Source of the DNA: Neocallimastix lanati (nom. inval.)
Taxonomy: Eukaryota > Neocallimastigomycota > Neocallimastigomycetes > Neocallimastigales > Neocallimastigaceae
Assembly: GCA_016946835.1 (NCBI GenBank)
Contig: JACVTC010000041.1
Coordinates: 917,501 to 981,500 of the forward strand
Length of the DNA: 64,000 nucleotides
Reading direction: 5' to 3'
Position numbers and translations under genes: made by a program. This document shows, in pieces, positions 1 through 14,036 of this stretch (positions are counted from its first letter, which is position 1; the number at the start of each line of letters is the position of its first letter). Under the pieces are notes generated by a model. It saw only the letters and a list, made by a program, of their open reading frames with translations, made no database searches and had not been told where the DNA came from.

Positions 1-2187
1 TTTCATATACCATGATTCTGTTCCTTTACCGTAATGGATATTTAATTTCTTTTTCCTCATATTCATGACGTAAGGTGAAGAATAATTTCTTATTAATGAT
101 CTTCTTTTTTCGAATGATCCATAGAAGGATTGTGAAGGCGTCATGAGAGGTGTTCTAGAAGGTGTCATGGATGGTGTTAAAGATGAAGAAGAAAGAGTAC
201 CACTGTCTCCACCATTAGTATTGACACCTAAATTTGTCCAAAATTGATCACTCTCACTTCCTTCCTGGATAAGATTTAATTCATATTTACCTCCTTGAAT
301 TGATAGATCCGAAGGTTGAATCGTATTTAAATCATAACCAAAATGTTTAGGCTTATTTATTTTTAATGGATCTTCAGATGACATTAATTCCGATATCCAT
401 TTGGATATTTCAATGGCTCTTCTCACTTCATCCTTACTGGAACCTTTGCCTATCCATAAATCACATTCAAAACCGTTTTCTTCAAAGTGTTTATTGGCTA
501 AGGAGGTGAGTGATTCTTTTATGTCTAATTCTATATCCCTGGTAGAACTCCTTCTACTCATAGAGCCTTTTCTACTTGCTCTTGAAGAAACCGATCCTTT
601 TCTACTATTATTTCCAATAATGGTTTTGATAAGAGTAGTGGTAAAAATGGGATTAGTTGTTTTCATTTCCTTATTTTCATTTTCATTTTTATTTCCACTT
701 TCATTTTCATTTCCACTCTCATTTTCATTTCCACTCTCATTTTCATTTCCACTCTCATTTTCATTTCCATTCTCACTTTCATTTCCACTTTCATTTTGTT
801 GTTGCTCTTGTGGCTGTTCTTCATTGATATTATTAATTGTTTCATCTGATTCTTGATGAGTTTTTTCTTTATTAAGATTAACTTCACTATTTTCTAGCTT
901 TTCCTTTTCATCATTACTTATACCTTCACCTTGTTGTTGTTGATCCTCCATAGTATTATTAACTTCAGATGGTTTTTGGTTTTCATTATTATCATTATTA
1001 TTATTATTATTATTATTATTAACATTGGAGTTTTCATTTTCAGGTGGATCTCGTTCTTCCTTTATCTTCTTTTCATTTTCAACTATATTTTCTATATTTT
1101 CATTATTTTCTAATTTTTCGTTGCTTTCATTAATGGTTGATATTTTTACATTATCATAACTAATACCAATTTCTGTTTTTTCATCACACTCAGCAATATT
1201 ATTGCTTTTAGTACTTTCATTTTCACTAACACTATTTGTACTGGATTCATTTTCATTATAACATTCATTATCATCTTCATAAAATTCTTTTGAAATAAAG
1301 TTGAGATTATTATTAATTATAAGGAAACAATCTCTACTTACTAACGATTCGGCTTTTGTATCAACTTCCCATGCTCTTGTTGTTCTGTTTTGTTGATTAG
1401 TTTGAATATGGAACATGTGTAATGGTTGCTTTTTATAGTATTTACTGTAATCATTGTTATCATCTTCAAAATAGAGGTTTTCATTGGAACAACTGTAAGA
1501 TAAAGGATTGGTAATGTTGGCCTGATAATAATAATTTAACCTTGAATTCTTAAAATACACACAATAATTATTAAGATGAGATAAGAAATAAAGTAATTCA
1601 CTACCTTGATGCAAAATTTTGACTTGTACAGGCTCATGGTAGGCAGCTAAGGTACTTTGTTCGATTTGATCTTTCTTCAAATAAAGGAAGGCAAGCCATG
1701 CAAATTTATTTGCCATAGTTCCCTGCCAGAAATAAACAATACAACTTATTTTACGATTAAATGTTTTCTTTTTTCCAATTATAGTATGACATTTAGATAA
1801 ACTTTGTTTGGAATGATTATTTTCATCATCAATATTATTTTCAGATTCCTCTTGTTCATCTTCATTATTATCTTCTTCTCCTTCTTCTTCTTCTTCTTCC
1901 CCTTCTCCTTTTTCTTCTTCGTCTTCTTCATTATTCTTGGCTTTATAAATACATAAAAATATATATGAATTTTTACTGTAAAATTGTCCAAGTTCTGTTT
2001 CTGAAATGTCTATGAAATTACAGCTTAAAGGATCAAATACAAAACCATGAATTGCTAATAAATCTTCATTAGCTTCATTCATAGTTTTTTCAAGTTTTGA
2101 AGCTTCTTCAGAGTTTTGTTCTTTTGGATTAGTATTATATAATGCACTGGCATCAATCTTTAAATTACCTTTGTAACAGTTATCTAT

Positions 2188-2220
<33 letters not shown>

Positions 2221-2996
2221 TTCAATTATATATATTATAAAATAAAATGATTAGTAATAATAATAAATTAAAGTTATTTATAAAGAAAAATATAAATAAA
2301 AATTTTTAAATAATCTGTTTAATTAACCTGGCAAAATTAATTTGGAGAAATCAGGATTTTTAGGTATACCCCAATTAAAGAATTTGACAGCAAATTTTTC
2401 ATTTTCACTATTTTCATTTAATCTATGCAATCCAACCCATTTTGGTCTTTTTTTATTTGGAATTAATTTCTTTATAATTATATTTCATATAAATAACAAT
2501 ATATTATTTTTTATATTAATAATGACATCATTATTTATTATTAATATTATATTAAGTTTAGTAAGTAAATAAATATATATATATATATATAAGACAATAT
2601 TATACCACTGTAAATTCTCTGATTAATTCACGGGCATATTCATTGGATTTATTCCCTGTCCATAAAAATATTTCTACACCACAATCCAATACATAACAAT
2701 TATCAGTAGTTAAAATATTTTTGTCAAAGAAATATCCTTCGGCTTCTAAATAATCTTCACAATTGATATCATCTAAATTTTCAATATCTGGAATTCTATA
2801 ATTAATTATTTTATTAATAAACAAATTTATTATATATTATTTAAAATAATTGTATTAATTTTATAATATGTTCATACTTATATAATTTATATGGTTGCTT
2901 AGCAACTTTAAGAATTTCAATAGTTTCTTTGTCTTCTTCAAGAAATTTGGCTAATTCTTCAGCTACATTATAATAATTATTAATGAAACTTTATTA

Positions 2997-3027
<31 letters not shown>

Positions 3028-5037
3028 CATATTTTAATATATTACTGAGTTTAAAAAACTCCATATATTACCATTTTCTTTAGTTCTTTCTTCATCAAAA
3101 AATTCCCAAAAACTATCTTCTTCTTCAAATTCTTCATATGTTATAATTTCTGCCTTATGGTTTCTATCATTTGAATTTATTCTTCTCAATAATATATTAC
3201 AAAATACTTTATTTGCTAAACTTGACTTTTTTCCATTCCATTGATATAATTCTAAACCAGCGTCAATTAAAAATACACTATTACTATCAAGCATATGAGG
3301 ACTTGGCTCGACCTAATTATAATAATAAATAATTTATATCATATAATATATTAATATCAATATTATAAAATAATATAAAATAATTAATACTTAAATTTAA
3401 TAATATTTTTATCAATATCAATATATATATATATATATGTTTTAATTATTTTACAAACTTACCAAATGAATCAAACCATTATCATAAATTTTATACATTC
3501 GAAATGGATATTGATATTCACAAGGAGGTGATAGTCTACTTTCAGCACATTGATCATAATCTAAATACCTAATTTCAGATCCAAATATATATTTAAAGTC
3601 ATCGCTTTCTTCCCCTTCCATCTTTAAAATAATTAAATTTTTTTTTTTTTTTTTAAATTTTTAATTAAAAATTTATAAAAATAATCAGATATTAAAAAAA
3701 AAAAATTTTTTTTAGCATATATATTTTAATAATTAAGTTTATATATATATATAAATATATAAAATTTACCTCTCGTGATATACTTGAAGTCTCATTAATA
3801 AATCCTTTTAACATAACTGAATAAATTGCAGAGCAAAACAATTTATCCTTTTCAGCTTTTAGTCCTATCCATTGAAATATTTTGTGCTTCAATTCTTTAT
3901 TTTCCCAATATGTATTTAATATTACATAACAATCTCCTGTACAAAAAGCACCATAATCATCTGAATCAACCATATCTAGACTTAAATCCTTAATACGGAA
4001 TACCTCTATTCCTTCTGTTTCACCGATGCCTACAGGGAATACGTCAGTAGTATCCCACATCATTTTTGGTTGATCATAGAAACTTTTTGTTTTTGTGATG
4101 GGATATGAAGAAACATTATTTAATTGTGAAACATTTATATCTGCTTTTTCTGTTTCCGTTTCCTCGGAAACGTCTTTATTGATACATTTCGTTAAAGCTT
4201 CAATAAAAATATCACCTTGATGTTCTCTTAACTTTTTTGTTAATTTTTTATTTTTAATGTCAGTTTTATTTTTCTTTTTCAAATCTTTAATTTCAACTAT
4301 TTCTGTTTTTTCAAAGGATGCACCATAAAATTCATTTTCATTAATAAATATTCTTTGATGCTAGATATACCAATAAATTTAACAATGAAATTATATATTT
4401 ATGACAATATAACGGTAACATCCACAATAATAATGGTAATGATGATGAAAAAAATAATTTATTTTATATAAATTTACATATTAATTACATAAATTAATAA
4501 AAATTTTTAGAATATTATTTTTTTTAAATGTTGTATGTTACTAAAAATCTTTAATACTTATATATAAATATATATAATATATCTTACATTTTCTTCTTCT
4601 TCATCAGTGCCAATCTTATGTATTTTTTTAATAATTTCTTTTTCTCTTTTTATTTCATCTTTAATTAGTTTTCTATTCCTTTCTCTTTCTTCTTCTCTTT
4701 TTTGTTTCCGTTTATTTATTTCTTCTTTAAATTGATCAAAGTCAAAATCAGCTGAACATATAGAAAGTACTATTTATTTTTTGTATTAATACATATAAGA
4801 TATACATAAATAAATTAATTTTTTTTTCTTTCTTTCTTTTTTTTTTTTTTTTTTTTTACTTTATATGATAATTGTAATAATTTTAATCAATAATAATATT
4901 ATATAGTTTATACATGAATTTGAGTTTCTTATTTTTCCTGTTAAATCATTTTCATTTTTTAGTGAATGTAATCTTTTTGGTATTATTTCTGATGTTCTTC
5001 TATTAGATGAGGTATATATTCTCCCTATTGAATCCAT
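1..5037 (-). CDS. FLII: Flightless-I-like gelsolin-repeat protein, 5' part (truncated by window edge)
   Basis: Exons (minus strand): 5037-4914, 4751-4588, 4360-3770, 3621-3463, 3312-3072, 2962-2878, 2795-2606, 2469-2328, 2183-<1. All junctions are GT/AG and phases agree, giving 1293 codons to the edge. After a charged, coiled-coil-like N-terminus come gelsolin-type repeats with family hallmarks: a DVFPVGIG / GDCYVILNTYW / IFQWIGLKAEKD stretch in exon 3, ELYQWNGKKSS in exon 5, EIFLWTGNKSNEYA in exon 7, IVYFWQGTMANKFAWLAF in exon 9 and ECDLWIGKGSS near position 450. FLII binds and severs actin and is also a transcription cofactor in animals. The acidic insert after the CYVFLC-like segment (about 1830-1930) sits where FLII has one, and the YFWQG segment resembles FLII more than villin. 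No leucine-rich repeats precede the gelsolin half, unlike classical FLII. Low-complexity inserts include tandem GNENES hexapeptides (about 680-790). The 3' end lies beyond the window. Confidence 0.8.
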
Positions 5038-6322
5038 TCTTATATTTTTTTTTCTTTTGTACTTTTCTTTATGTATTTCTTATTTTATGATTTTTTTTAT
5101 TATTTTATTAATAATAACTAAATATATATAATAGTTTTATTATTCTTTTATTATTTCTAATAAATATTTATGAAATTAATATTATAAATACTTTTATTTT
5201 TGTAATTTAATAAAATGTTTTCGATAAGGTTTATTAGTATGATATTTGTAATATGAAATGTTATTGTGTTATTGTAATATATAAAAACATTATATATATG
5301 GATAGTATATTTATAAGGTGTTATGTATCCTTCATTTCTCTATTTTATACAATAATATAATTAAAATAAAATAATAAAAAATAATAAAAAATAAAAATGA
5401 ATTATTAAATAAAAATATAATAATAATGATTATAATTGCAAGAAATAAAAGTGATATGTAATAAAGAGAAGAAAATAAATAAGATATAATTAATGCTTAA
5501 TTATAACTTTAATTATATAAAATTATTATAAATTAATAAAAAATATTTTATAAATATTATAAATATGTATAATTAAAAAAAAAGAAAATTTATGAATATA
5601 ATATTCATTATAAAAATTTATTTTTAAACTAATTAATTAAACTTCGCAAAATAAATAATTTTAATGAAATTTAATAAAAAAAATGATGATGATAAATGAA
5701 TAGACATTTCTACAAAAATAAATTTAATATATATATATAAATATAATTTTTTTTTTTAAAAAAAAAAAAAAAATAAGGGAGATTAAAATTTTATTATATA
5801 TTTATATCTTAATTTTAAAAAATATATACATAATTATTTAAATAATAATATTCTTCAATTTGTAATATCAAAAATATTTTTTATTATCAAATAAAGTTTC
5901 TACAATTTATAATGAATTTTTTTTTAATCAAATTTTTATTTAAAAATACATGAAAAAAAATAACTTTATTTATATTTTACATAAAATTTTAAAAAAAGAA
6001 CTACTTTTTTTTTTATACAATTTTGTAATATACAAAATATTATTATTTTACGATTTAGTATTTCCCTTTATATATATATATATATTCGTTTAAATACAAA
6101 TAATCATAAAAAAATTGTAATAAACTTTATGAATTTTATCATATTTTTTAATGAACTCTTTTTTAACTTTTTATATATATGAAAAAGTTTTAATGTTTAA
6201 TTAATATGATATTTGTAATTAATTATATAATATTTTACTATTATTTAAAATTTAATATTATTTTCATTTAAAATATTGAATTTGGATAGTATTCAATAAA
6301 GTTTTTTAGATCTTCTTAATAC
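5038..6322. other. AT-rich spacer upstream of the gelsolin gene
   Basis: No credible exon on either strand. It holds homopolymer A/T runs and short TA repeats and should contain the promoter of the minus-strand gelsolin gene and the 3' flank of the next minus-strand gene. No leucine-rich-repeat coding sequence is visible here, which matters for the missing LRR half of the flightless-like gene. Confidence 0.6.
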
Positions 6323-7234
6323 TTAATATTCATATAATTCTTCTCCTAAAATCATATAAAATTTTTTGTAAATAATATTAATTAGTATATGTATATATAA
6401 ATTATTATAAATTTGCAATATTACCTGTAATAATGTTATAATTTCCATTTGGTTTGGATTTTCCAACATTTTCAAGTACAGCTGTAATTTTTTCTACATA
6501 TGGATATTTCGGTTGTTTTGATTGATAATATTTTCTTTCTTCATCAGTAAACATTGCTGGTAAAATAAGTGATGTGCATTCATTAGGTAACCTTGGTGGG
6601 AAGGATGGAAGCTTTTATTTTTAATTATTTCCATTCAAAATTAATTTTTATTTGTTTTGTTTTAATTTTTATTTTTATTTTTCAATTTTATTTTTATTTT
6701 ATTGTATTTTTAATAAATTTTTTATAAAAATATTTTCATAAATATAAAATAAAATTTTTAATATTAATATATAACTAAATATCATATTTTTTTAGTTTTT
6801 ATAATTATTTTTATATCACATACATGATCATCATCAATTTTATTTTTCCAATAAGTTACATCGTTATCTTTTTGTTCTTTATCTATTGGTTTATTATTTG
6901 CTGGTTTTTTCTTTGAAACATAAAATTTTTGTCTACATTTTGGACATAACTTTTCTGATAAACCATTTTTCGAACAAAATTGAGAATCACAATCTTTTGA
7001 TGCTTCCTCTGACTTGCAGGCTTTTGATGTAATACCTTCTCTTGAATTATCTGATATTCTTGGTAATTTTTTATCAGGCCTGTAGTATTTTTTTAAAACC
7101 TTTAAGTATTCCGGATTTGTTTCTGCATATCTTCGTATTGCGTTTTCTGTTAATCTATCACGTCTGTTATTATGGTATATATCTTTTGATTCTAAATATG
7201 GAATTTCTTCAGTGTATCTCTTACATTTACTCAT
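6323..7234 (-). CDS. Unrecognised 206-aa protein with a CPxC zinc-knuckle-like segment
   Basis: Three exons: 7234-6824, 6611-6425 and a terminal exon of only 23 coding nt, 6345-6323 (encoding the tail GEELYEY and stop). Phases 0 and 1 agree at both junctions, with donors GTATGT and GTAATA. The protein starts MSKCKRYTEEIPYLESKDIY. A central Cys cluster (two spaced Cys, then KLCPKCRQKF) could bind zinc, but spacing does not match a finger I can name. The C-terminal third is proline/tyrosine rich with an FTDEERKYYQSKQPKYPY segment. I do not recognise a family. Consistent splicing and higher sequence complexity than the flanks argue that it is a real gene. Confidence 0.65.
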
Positions 7235-7347
7235 TTTTATATCTATTATATAAAAACAAATGATAATATATAAAGAAAAATGATTATAATTTAAAAAATT
7301 TCTTATTTATAATGTTGATATACGATATTAAAGGTAAAAAATAAAAA

Positions 7348-7383
<36 letters not shown>

Positions 7384-9835
7384 AAGTAAAATTTAAATAA
7401 AATTTTTTAAAAAAATTTTCTTATATTTATGTTTATTTTTTTTTATTTTTTTTTTTTAAATATATATATATATATATTATTTTATTTATAAAATATTAAA
7501 GTGTATTTAAATTACTAAAAATAATATTTATTATATCCAAAAAGATTAAGAATAAAAGAAAATTTTGTAAAAATAATAAACTTCTTTTTTAAAAATTATT
7601 CATGAGAATATATAAAAATATAATATTTTTAAAAATAAAAAAGTAAAATATTATATTTTTATATATTCTCTTTTTTATTTTTCAAAAGATAAAAATTAAC
7701 TAAATATAGAAAAACAAACAAAAGAATGAAATAATTCTATAAATTGTAATACTATTCTTTTTAACACAAAATTTTATTAATTATGTAATTCTAAATTTAG
7801 AATTTTATGGGAGATAACACATTTTTAATAAAAATTCAATTTTATTATAATTATTTAAAATTATATATACATAAAACATATATACATATATATTTTATAA
7901 TATTTTTTTTAAATTTTTTAAAAAAATATTTTTTAAAATAATTTTTAAATATTTTAAGTATTATATATAAAAAAATTTTTTTTTATTTAATATTAATTCA
8001 CTAATATAATATTTATTTATTTTTTTTTATATAAAATATTTTTAGGTATTAAACATATATTCTTTATTTGTTTTATCAAATACTTTTATATATAACTAGA
8101 AAATTTTTAAATAAATATTATTTATAAATAAAATAGAATTTTTTAATATTTTAGTATTATTAATATTTTTACACAAAATCATGTAAAAATCTATTTTATT
8201 GTTTCAACAATATCCATTCACAATGATATAAAATGAAATATTCAAACCTTAATTAATATAAAATAGTTTTTATTATTCAAACATAAATTAATGTCATAAA
8301 TTAAATTTAAATCTAATGATTTTATTAATAATATTCTTAATATGTGGCTTGAATTCTAAATATAAATTACAATAATACACTAATAATTAATAATAAATTT
8401 TATAGCATAAATCAATGTTCAAATTATATTCTTTTTTTTTATATTTATCTTTTTATAGTTATTAAATATTTCCTTAAATAATAATTATCAATATTTATAA
8501 CACATAAACATAAAAATTCATTAAAGTTTATTTTAATCAAAAGAACAACTAATTAAATAGTTAATTATAACTAAATAACATGAATTAAGAGAAATGTGTG
8601 TGCGTGAAAGTTGTTTGATAGTTTTAAATGTATAAATATGTATAATCATAATAATAAAATGTGTAATCATAAGAATAAAATTCAAATAAATAAATAATTC
8701 TTTAAATTTAATAAATAAATCCTAACAATTACATCCTCGATTATATATATCAACGGTCAATAAAAAAAATTGATACTTAAAAAATAAAAATAAATAAATA
8801 AATTATACATATAAAACTGATAATAATGTTTAATGAATAATATTAATTTTGTGTAAAATTTTATTTTTATTTTCCGTATATTATATTAAAAAAATTATAA
8901 AAGGATTTCTACAAAACGAAATATCAATAAAAACAAAAATAATGTAACAAATTCCAAATATTTTAATTTATTTTGATTTATTTTAATTTATTTTTTTAAA
9001 ATGTTCAAAAATATAAATATTATTTAATATTGTAAAAGATTATAAATGGTATGAAAATATATTAAAAATTTATAATAGGTATATAAAAATATTTATATAA
9101 TCAAAATTTTAAATACATATATTTTTATATTAATTATAAAAAATATTATTTATTAAACTGATTGGTTAAAATTTAATAAGCATTAAATGTTGTACTACAA
9201 ATAATATAAAAAAAATAATATTTAAGATTTTAATTTGTATATATTAAAATTTATAAAAAATACAAAGTAAAATAGTTTTATATAATTTTTTTATAATAAT
9301 TAAGCTAGGAAATAAAAACGTGTTATTAATATTATTTTAATGAATTTTAATAAAATTTTTTAATAAAAAAAGTGATAAATTAATCATAAGACAAATTTTG
9401 ATGAATATTATTTGTTTTAAATATTATTTAATTATTAAAAAATAAAACAAAAACAAACAATTAAATAAAACAAAAATAAAACAAAAACAAACAATTTAAT
9501 AAAAAAACAAAAAATAAAAACATTAAATTTTTTTTATTTTTTTTTTATAGTTCTTTTTTAATAGATCATTTTATTATTTTTTTTTTGTTTTAAAAAATTT
9601 TTTTTAAAATTTTGAATTTAAATTTAATAGATATAGAATTAAATGTTATAGTAGTTGTTCATAATATTTTTTGTTTATATAAAGAGTAAAACAATAAATA
9701 TTCTTTATATAAATAAACATATATAATAAATATAATTAAAGCAATTAATAATTAGAATAATTATTTTATAAATAGTATAAAAAATCGTATTTAAAAATTA
9801 TATAAATAAATAAGAATATTTAAAATTAATACAAT
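7235..9835. other. Gene-free AT-rich spacer, about 2.6 kb
   Basis: Divergent intergenic region between the minus-strand Cys protein and the plus-strand 7TM-RGS gene. It contains a long A run (about 7350-7382), TA repeats and AAAACAAACAA-type tracts near 9440-9500. I see no open frame with coding character, RNA gene or mobile element. Confidence 0.6.
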
Positions 9836-11692
9836 ATGGCACCATTTCAAGGGCAAAATATATCATACTCAAATAATAATATTAATAATAATCAAACAAA
9901 TGTAATTTCAAATGAAGAAAATGAAAAATCAACAGATTATTATTTTATAATATATATACCATTATTATTATTATCACTAATATATATCATAACAACGTTA
10001 ATTTTATTCATATTAAGTAAAAAATCGAAGTTAATGATTATTCGTGATATTAATATATACATATATAATACAATAGCGGTAATATTTTTAGTAATTTTAT
10101 TGTTTTTAGAAGCTGCATTTACTGATGACTCAGAAGAAAATATTAAATTCAAAATTCCAAATATTATTTATATATTAACATGGTAATTATAAAAAAGAGT
10201 TTATTCTTTTTAACTAAATATAATTCTTTTTTTTATTGTTATGATTACAATATTAACCAAATTTTATGTTAATATTTTAAATTATTAGTGCTTATTCAAT
10301 TCCAATATGGATATTTACAAATATTGTCAGAGTTAAGAAAACTGAATTTAGAATGAAAATTCAAAATGCTAGATTGCGAAATTCAAGTATGTAAAATTAA
10401 TATTAAATAATTTTAATGTTGAAAATCAAAATATCTTATTAACTGTTGTAAATTTTTTTTTTATAAATTTTAATAAAATAAAATTAAAATAGTGTATAGC
10501 ATTGGAAATGATAAAAAGTAAATATTGGATAATTATTACATATAATAAATAATGAAATAATTAATATATAAAATATATATATAATAAAAAAATAACAACT
10601 AATAATTTTTATTGTTATATTATTATTAATAGAGCAAATGATAATCTTCATATCAATATTATTCAATTTCACTTTTATGAAAAATGGTTAAATTTTGCAA
10701 TCTTAGGATTGATCGGAATAATTTCTGTATTTTTAATAATATTATATACAATAAATAAAAATATTATAAGCGATATAGAATTTATTAATGAAAAATACCA
10801 TATGATTCTTTTAGCAACAATATTTATTAGTATGTTTTATGCCATATATAAAAAGATAAAAATTGGATTATATCGGGAAACTATCGGTGTTCAAGATGAA
10901 ATCAATAATATAATATTTATTTCATTAATATGCAGTTTTGGATTTGTATTATTCAAACTTGTTTCTATTAAATTTGAATGTGTTCCTGTTTGTATTTGGT
11001 TTGTTTTATTTTTTATATTATACCATACTATTATTATCGTTAAACCAGTATTTGCAGTTCGTATTTATCAAAACAAGGTTGAAATGTTACACGAAAAATA
11101 CAGAAGACATAGTGTTGCTAATATTAAGGTACCAAATGAAGTAAATGAAATGGAAATATCTACTTTTGAAAAAGTATTAAATCCAAATACTGATATATAT
11201 AGAGAATTTAAGAGGTTCTTAGTAGGAGAAGTATGTATAGAAAACTTATTGTTCTATGAAACAATGATTGATATTTTAATAAAATGTCAAAAGAAAATTA
11301 TATCAGATAATACATGGAATCTAAAGAATTTAATTGAAAACCCAGAAAAGGAATATACAGCTATTAATATATCATTTAATTCATCAAATAAACAATCACC
11401 AGAAAATGGTTCAAATGAAATTCCATACTATGAAAAATTATATAGTTCAGCAAGTATAACGGAATCACCAGAAATTAAGACATATTTACATAATATATTT
11501 GAAAAGTTTATTCCAGAAGGATCAGAATATCAATTAAATTTAACAAGTGATTTGGTTAAAACACTAGAACAAAAAATAAATAATGAAAATCAAATTGATA
11601 TTTTGTTATTTAAACCTGCTCTTAAAGAAGTATACGAACTTCTAAGATGGACTAATTACCCAAGATTTTTACAAACCAGAAAAGAAAATTAA
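9836..11692 (+). CDS. Seven-transmembrane protein with C-terminal RGS domain
   Basis: Four exons: 9836-10182, 10289-10386, 10493-10517 (a 25-nt microexon) and 10633-11692; phases match and give 509 aa. Seven hydrophobic segments can be counted: about residues 34-60, 77-97 and 105-130 (the third crosses the first splice), then four in the last exon starting at WLNFAILGLIGIISVFLIIL and ending near CIWFVLFFILYHTIIIV. The cytosolic tail carries an RGS-type domain from about residue 335, with FEKVLNPNTDIYREFKRFL and ENLLFYE (about 360-366), the usual helix that contacts G-alpha, ending near residue 500. The architecture matches fungal GprK-type and plant AtRGS1-type receptors that speed GTP hydrolysis on G-alpha at the plasma membrane. 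The RGS core looks interrupted by an Asn/Ser-rich loop (about 405-435). Ligand unknown. Confidence 0.85.
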
Positions 11693-12238
11693 TTTAAAAA
11701 TATCTAGAAAAAAAATTATATAAAGTATATAAAAAAATTTAAATTAATATTTTGTATCTCTTATTTAAATATAAATATTATAAATATTAATAATTATATT
11801 CAAATAATAGATCCAAGGTATTAACATTTAAAAATATTCTTTAAAAATTTAATATTATATTAATATTATATCAGTATATTTAACATATTAATACAGAAGT
11901 TACACGTATATATAAAACTAATTAATTAAATAAAATATATACTTTTAAATTAATCATTAAACTGATAAATTTTATTTAGCTTTTATTTTTTTGTTTATTA
12001 ATTTTTTATTTTATTTATTTTATTTTTATATATAAGAATGAATTTAACTTTTATTTTTTTTGTTTATTATTATTTATTTTTTGTTTTATTTATTTTAATT
12101 TTATTTTAATTTTATATATAAGAATAAATGAATGAATAAAATATATAAATCAATTTAATACAATGATTCTTAATATTTTTTTTTAATTAAAAATTAATTA
12201 TATCTTATTGTTGAATAAACTTATAAAATAATTAATGT

Positions 12239-12279
<41 letters not shown>

Positions 12280-12675
12280 TTTAAAAACATGCTTATAATT
12301 TACGCTTAAATAAATTTATTATTGTTGTTGTTGTTATTATTATTGTTATTTGTATAATCTTTTTTTTTTTTTTTTTTTTTTTTTTTTGAAAAAAAAAAAA
12401 TGTTTAATATAATTGTTGACTAGACTTATTAAATAATATTTTTAGTATTTTTTTTTTTTTTTAATTTGTTAAAAAACATATTTATAATTTACACTTTAAT
12501 AAATTTATTATTACTGAATTGTTATTGTTATTTCAAATGCAATTTTTTCATTTTTATGTTCTTTATAAATATTAATTCAACTATATATTTTAATTTTTCT
12601 TTTTCTTTTTTATTATTATTAAATAATTTTAAATAATTGTATAATAAGTTATAGTTATATATAAATATATAAAAA

Positions 12676-12742
12676 TGATAAAGTTATAAAGTTTTAAAGT
12701 AAAATATTACATGGAAGAAATTATTTTTTTTTTTATCTGTAT

Positions 12743-12801
<59 letters not shown>

Positions 12802-13105
12802 CATTATTGGTATTATTGGTATGGCAATTCGCTAATTAATAAATATATATAATATTAGTATTAAAACTTCAAAAAAAGTAAATTTTTTATATAAAAAATT
12901 TAAGAACAAAATTGATAAAGTTATAAAGTTTTTAAGTAAAATATTACATGGAAGAAATTATTTTTTTTTAACTGTATTATTAAAAAAAAAAAATTAATAA
13001 CTAATATTATTGGTTAGGCAATTCGCTAATTAATAAATATATATAATATTAGTATTAAAACTTCAAAAAAAGTAAATTTTTTATATAAAAAATTTAAGAA
13101 CAAAA
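12676..13105. repeat. Tandem duplication of a ~200-bp non-coding unit
   Basis: Copy 1 (12676-12911) and copy 2 (12913-13105) are almost identical and abut. Each starts TGATAAAGTTATAAAGTTTT, passes through ATTACATGGAAGAAATT, an A tract and GGCAATTCGCTAATTAATA, and ends TTTAAGAACAAAA. They differ mainly in A-tract length (about 44 versus 11) and an extra ATTGGT unit in copy 1. This indicates a recent duplication with slippage in the A tract. Confidence 0.85.
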
Positions 13106-13488
13106 CAATTTTTATGTTTAAGTTATCTATTAATACATACGTTACAAAACGAATATCAATTATATTATAGAATACAAATATTAAAAATATTATTTAATAT
13201 TTTAAATTACATTACTAATGATTTTAATATCAAATAAATTGTTTTATTCAAATATGATAATATGGAATTACAAAAAAAAAAAAAAAAAAAAAGCTAGATT
13301 GGGATATAAAAGAAACAAAAAAATTAAACATAAATATATTATATATTATTAACTAAAAATTCATTTAATAAATCAATAAAAAATTATATATATATATATT
13401 GATTTTGTTATATATATAATAAAACAATTATTAAATAATGAAAATTTTAAAGATATTAAATAATAATTAATAAAATATAACATTAAAA

Positions 13489-13519
<31 letters not shown>

Positions 13520-14036
13520 AGGTTTTTTTCACTTTATTAACTGTATTAGCCTAGTTCTATATACTATAAGAATTATTTATAATAACCCTTATATCTATTA
13601 AATTGGTATTTTTTTTATATCAATTATTTATTTAATTTATGAGCTTTTTAATAAATATAAATAAAATTGATAAGGAACATTTAACATAATTAGACCAAAC
13701 ATATCAATTTCTAATATACATAAAGTATATCATTATTAAATAAAAATGATATCTTGAAGATTCCAATATAAATTTCAAAAAAAAAAAAAAAAGAAAAAGT
13801 ATATATATATATCATTAATATATCATCTTTCATGATAATCTATTAATATTAATTAGTAAATAAAATAGATAAATGGAATTAATTATCAAAATTTTATTAA
13901 TAGCATATTTGATTGAATATATTTATTAATATTTATTAATTTATTAATAATTATTTAATTATAAAATAAAATTAGTTAAAAATACAAATTATTTTAAAAA
14001 TAGTAGTGAGTGTTGTACATTGATAGTTATTACTAA

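Noticed and set aside
401-856. Plus-strand open frame of 151 codons
   Set aside because: Antisense of the GNENES repeats in the gelsolin-like gene; low-complexity product.
3034-3071. Extension of gelsolin exon 5 to a donor near 3045
   Set aside because: That donor leaves the next exon out of phase with a stop; the donor at 3071 joins in frame.
12241-12387. Long homopolymer T and A runs that could pair as inverted repeats
   Set aside because: Such runs are everywhere in this genome and carry no element-specific ends or duplications.
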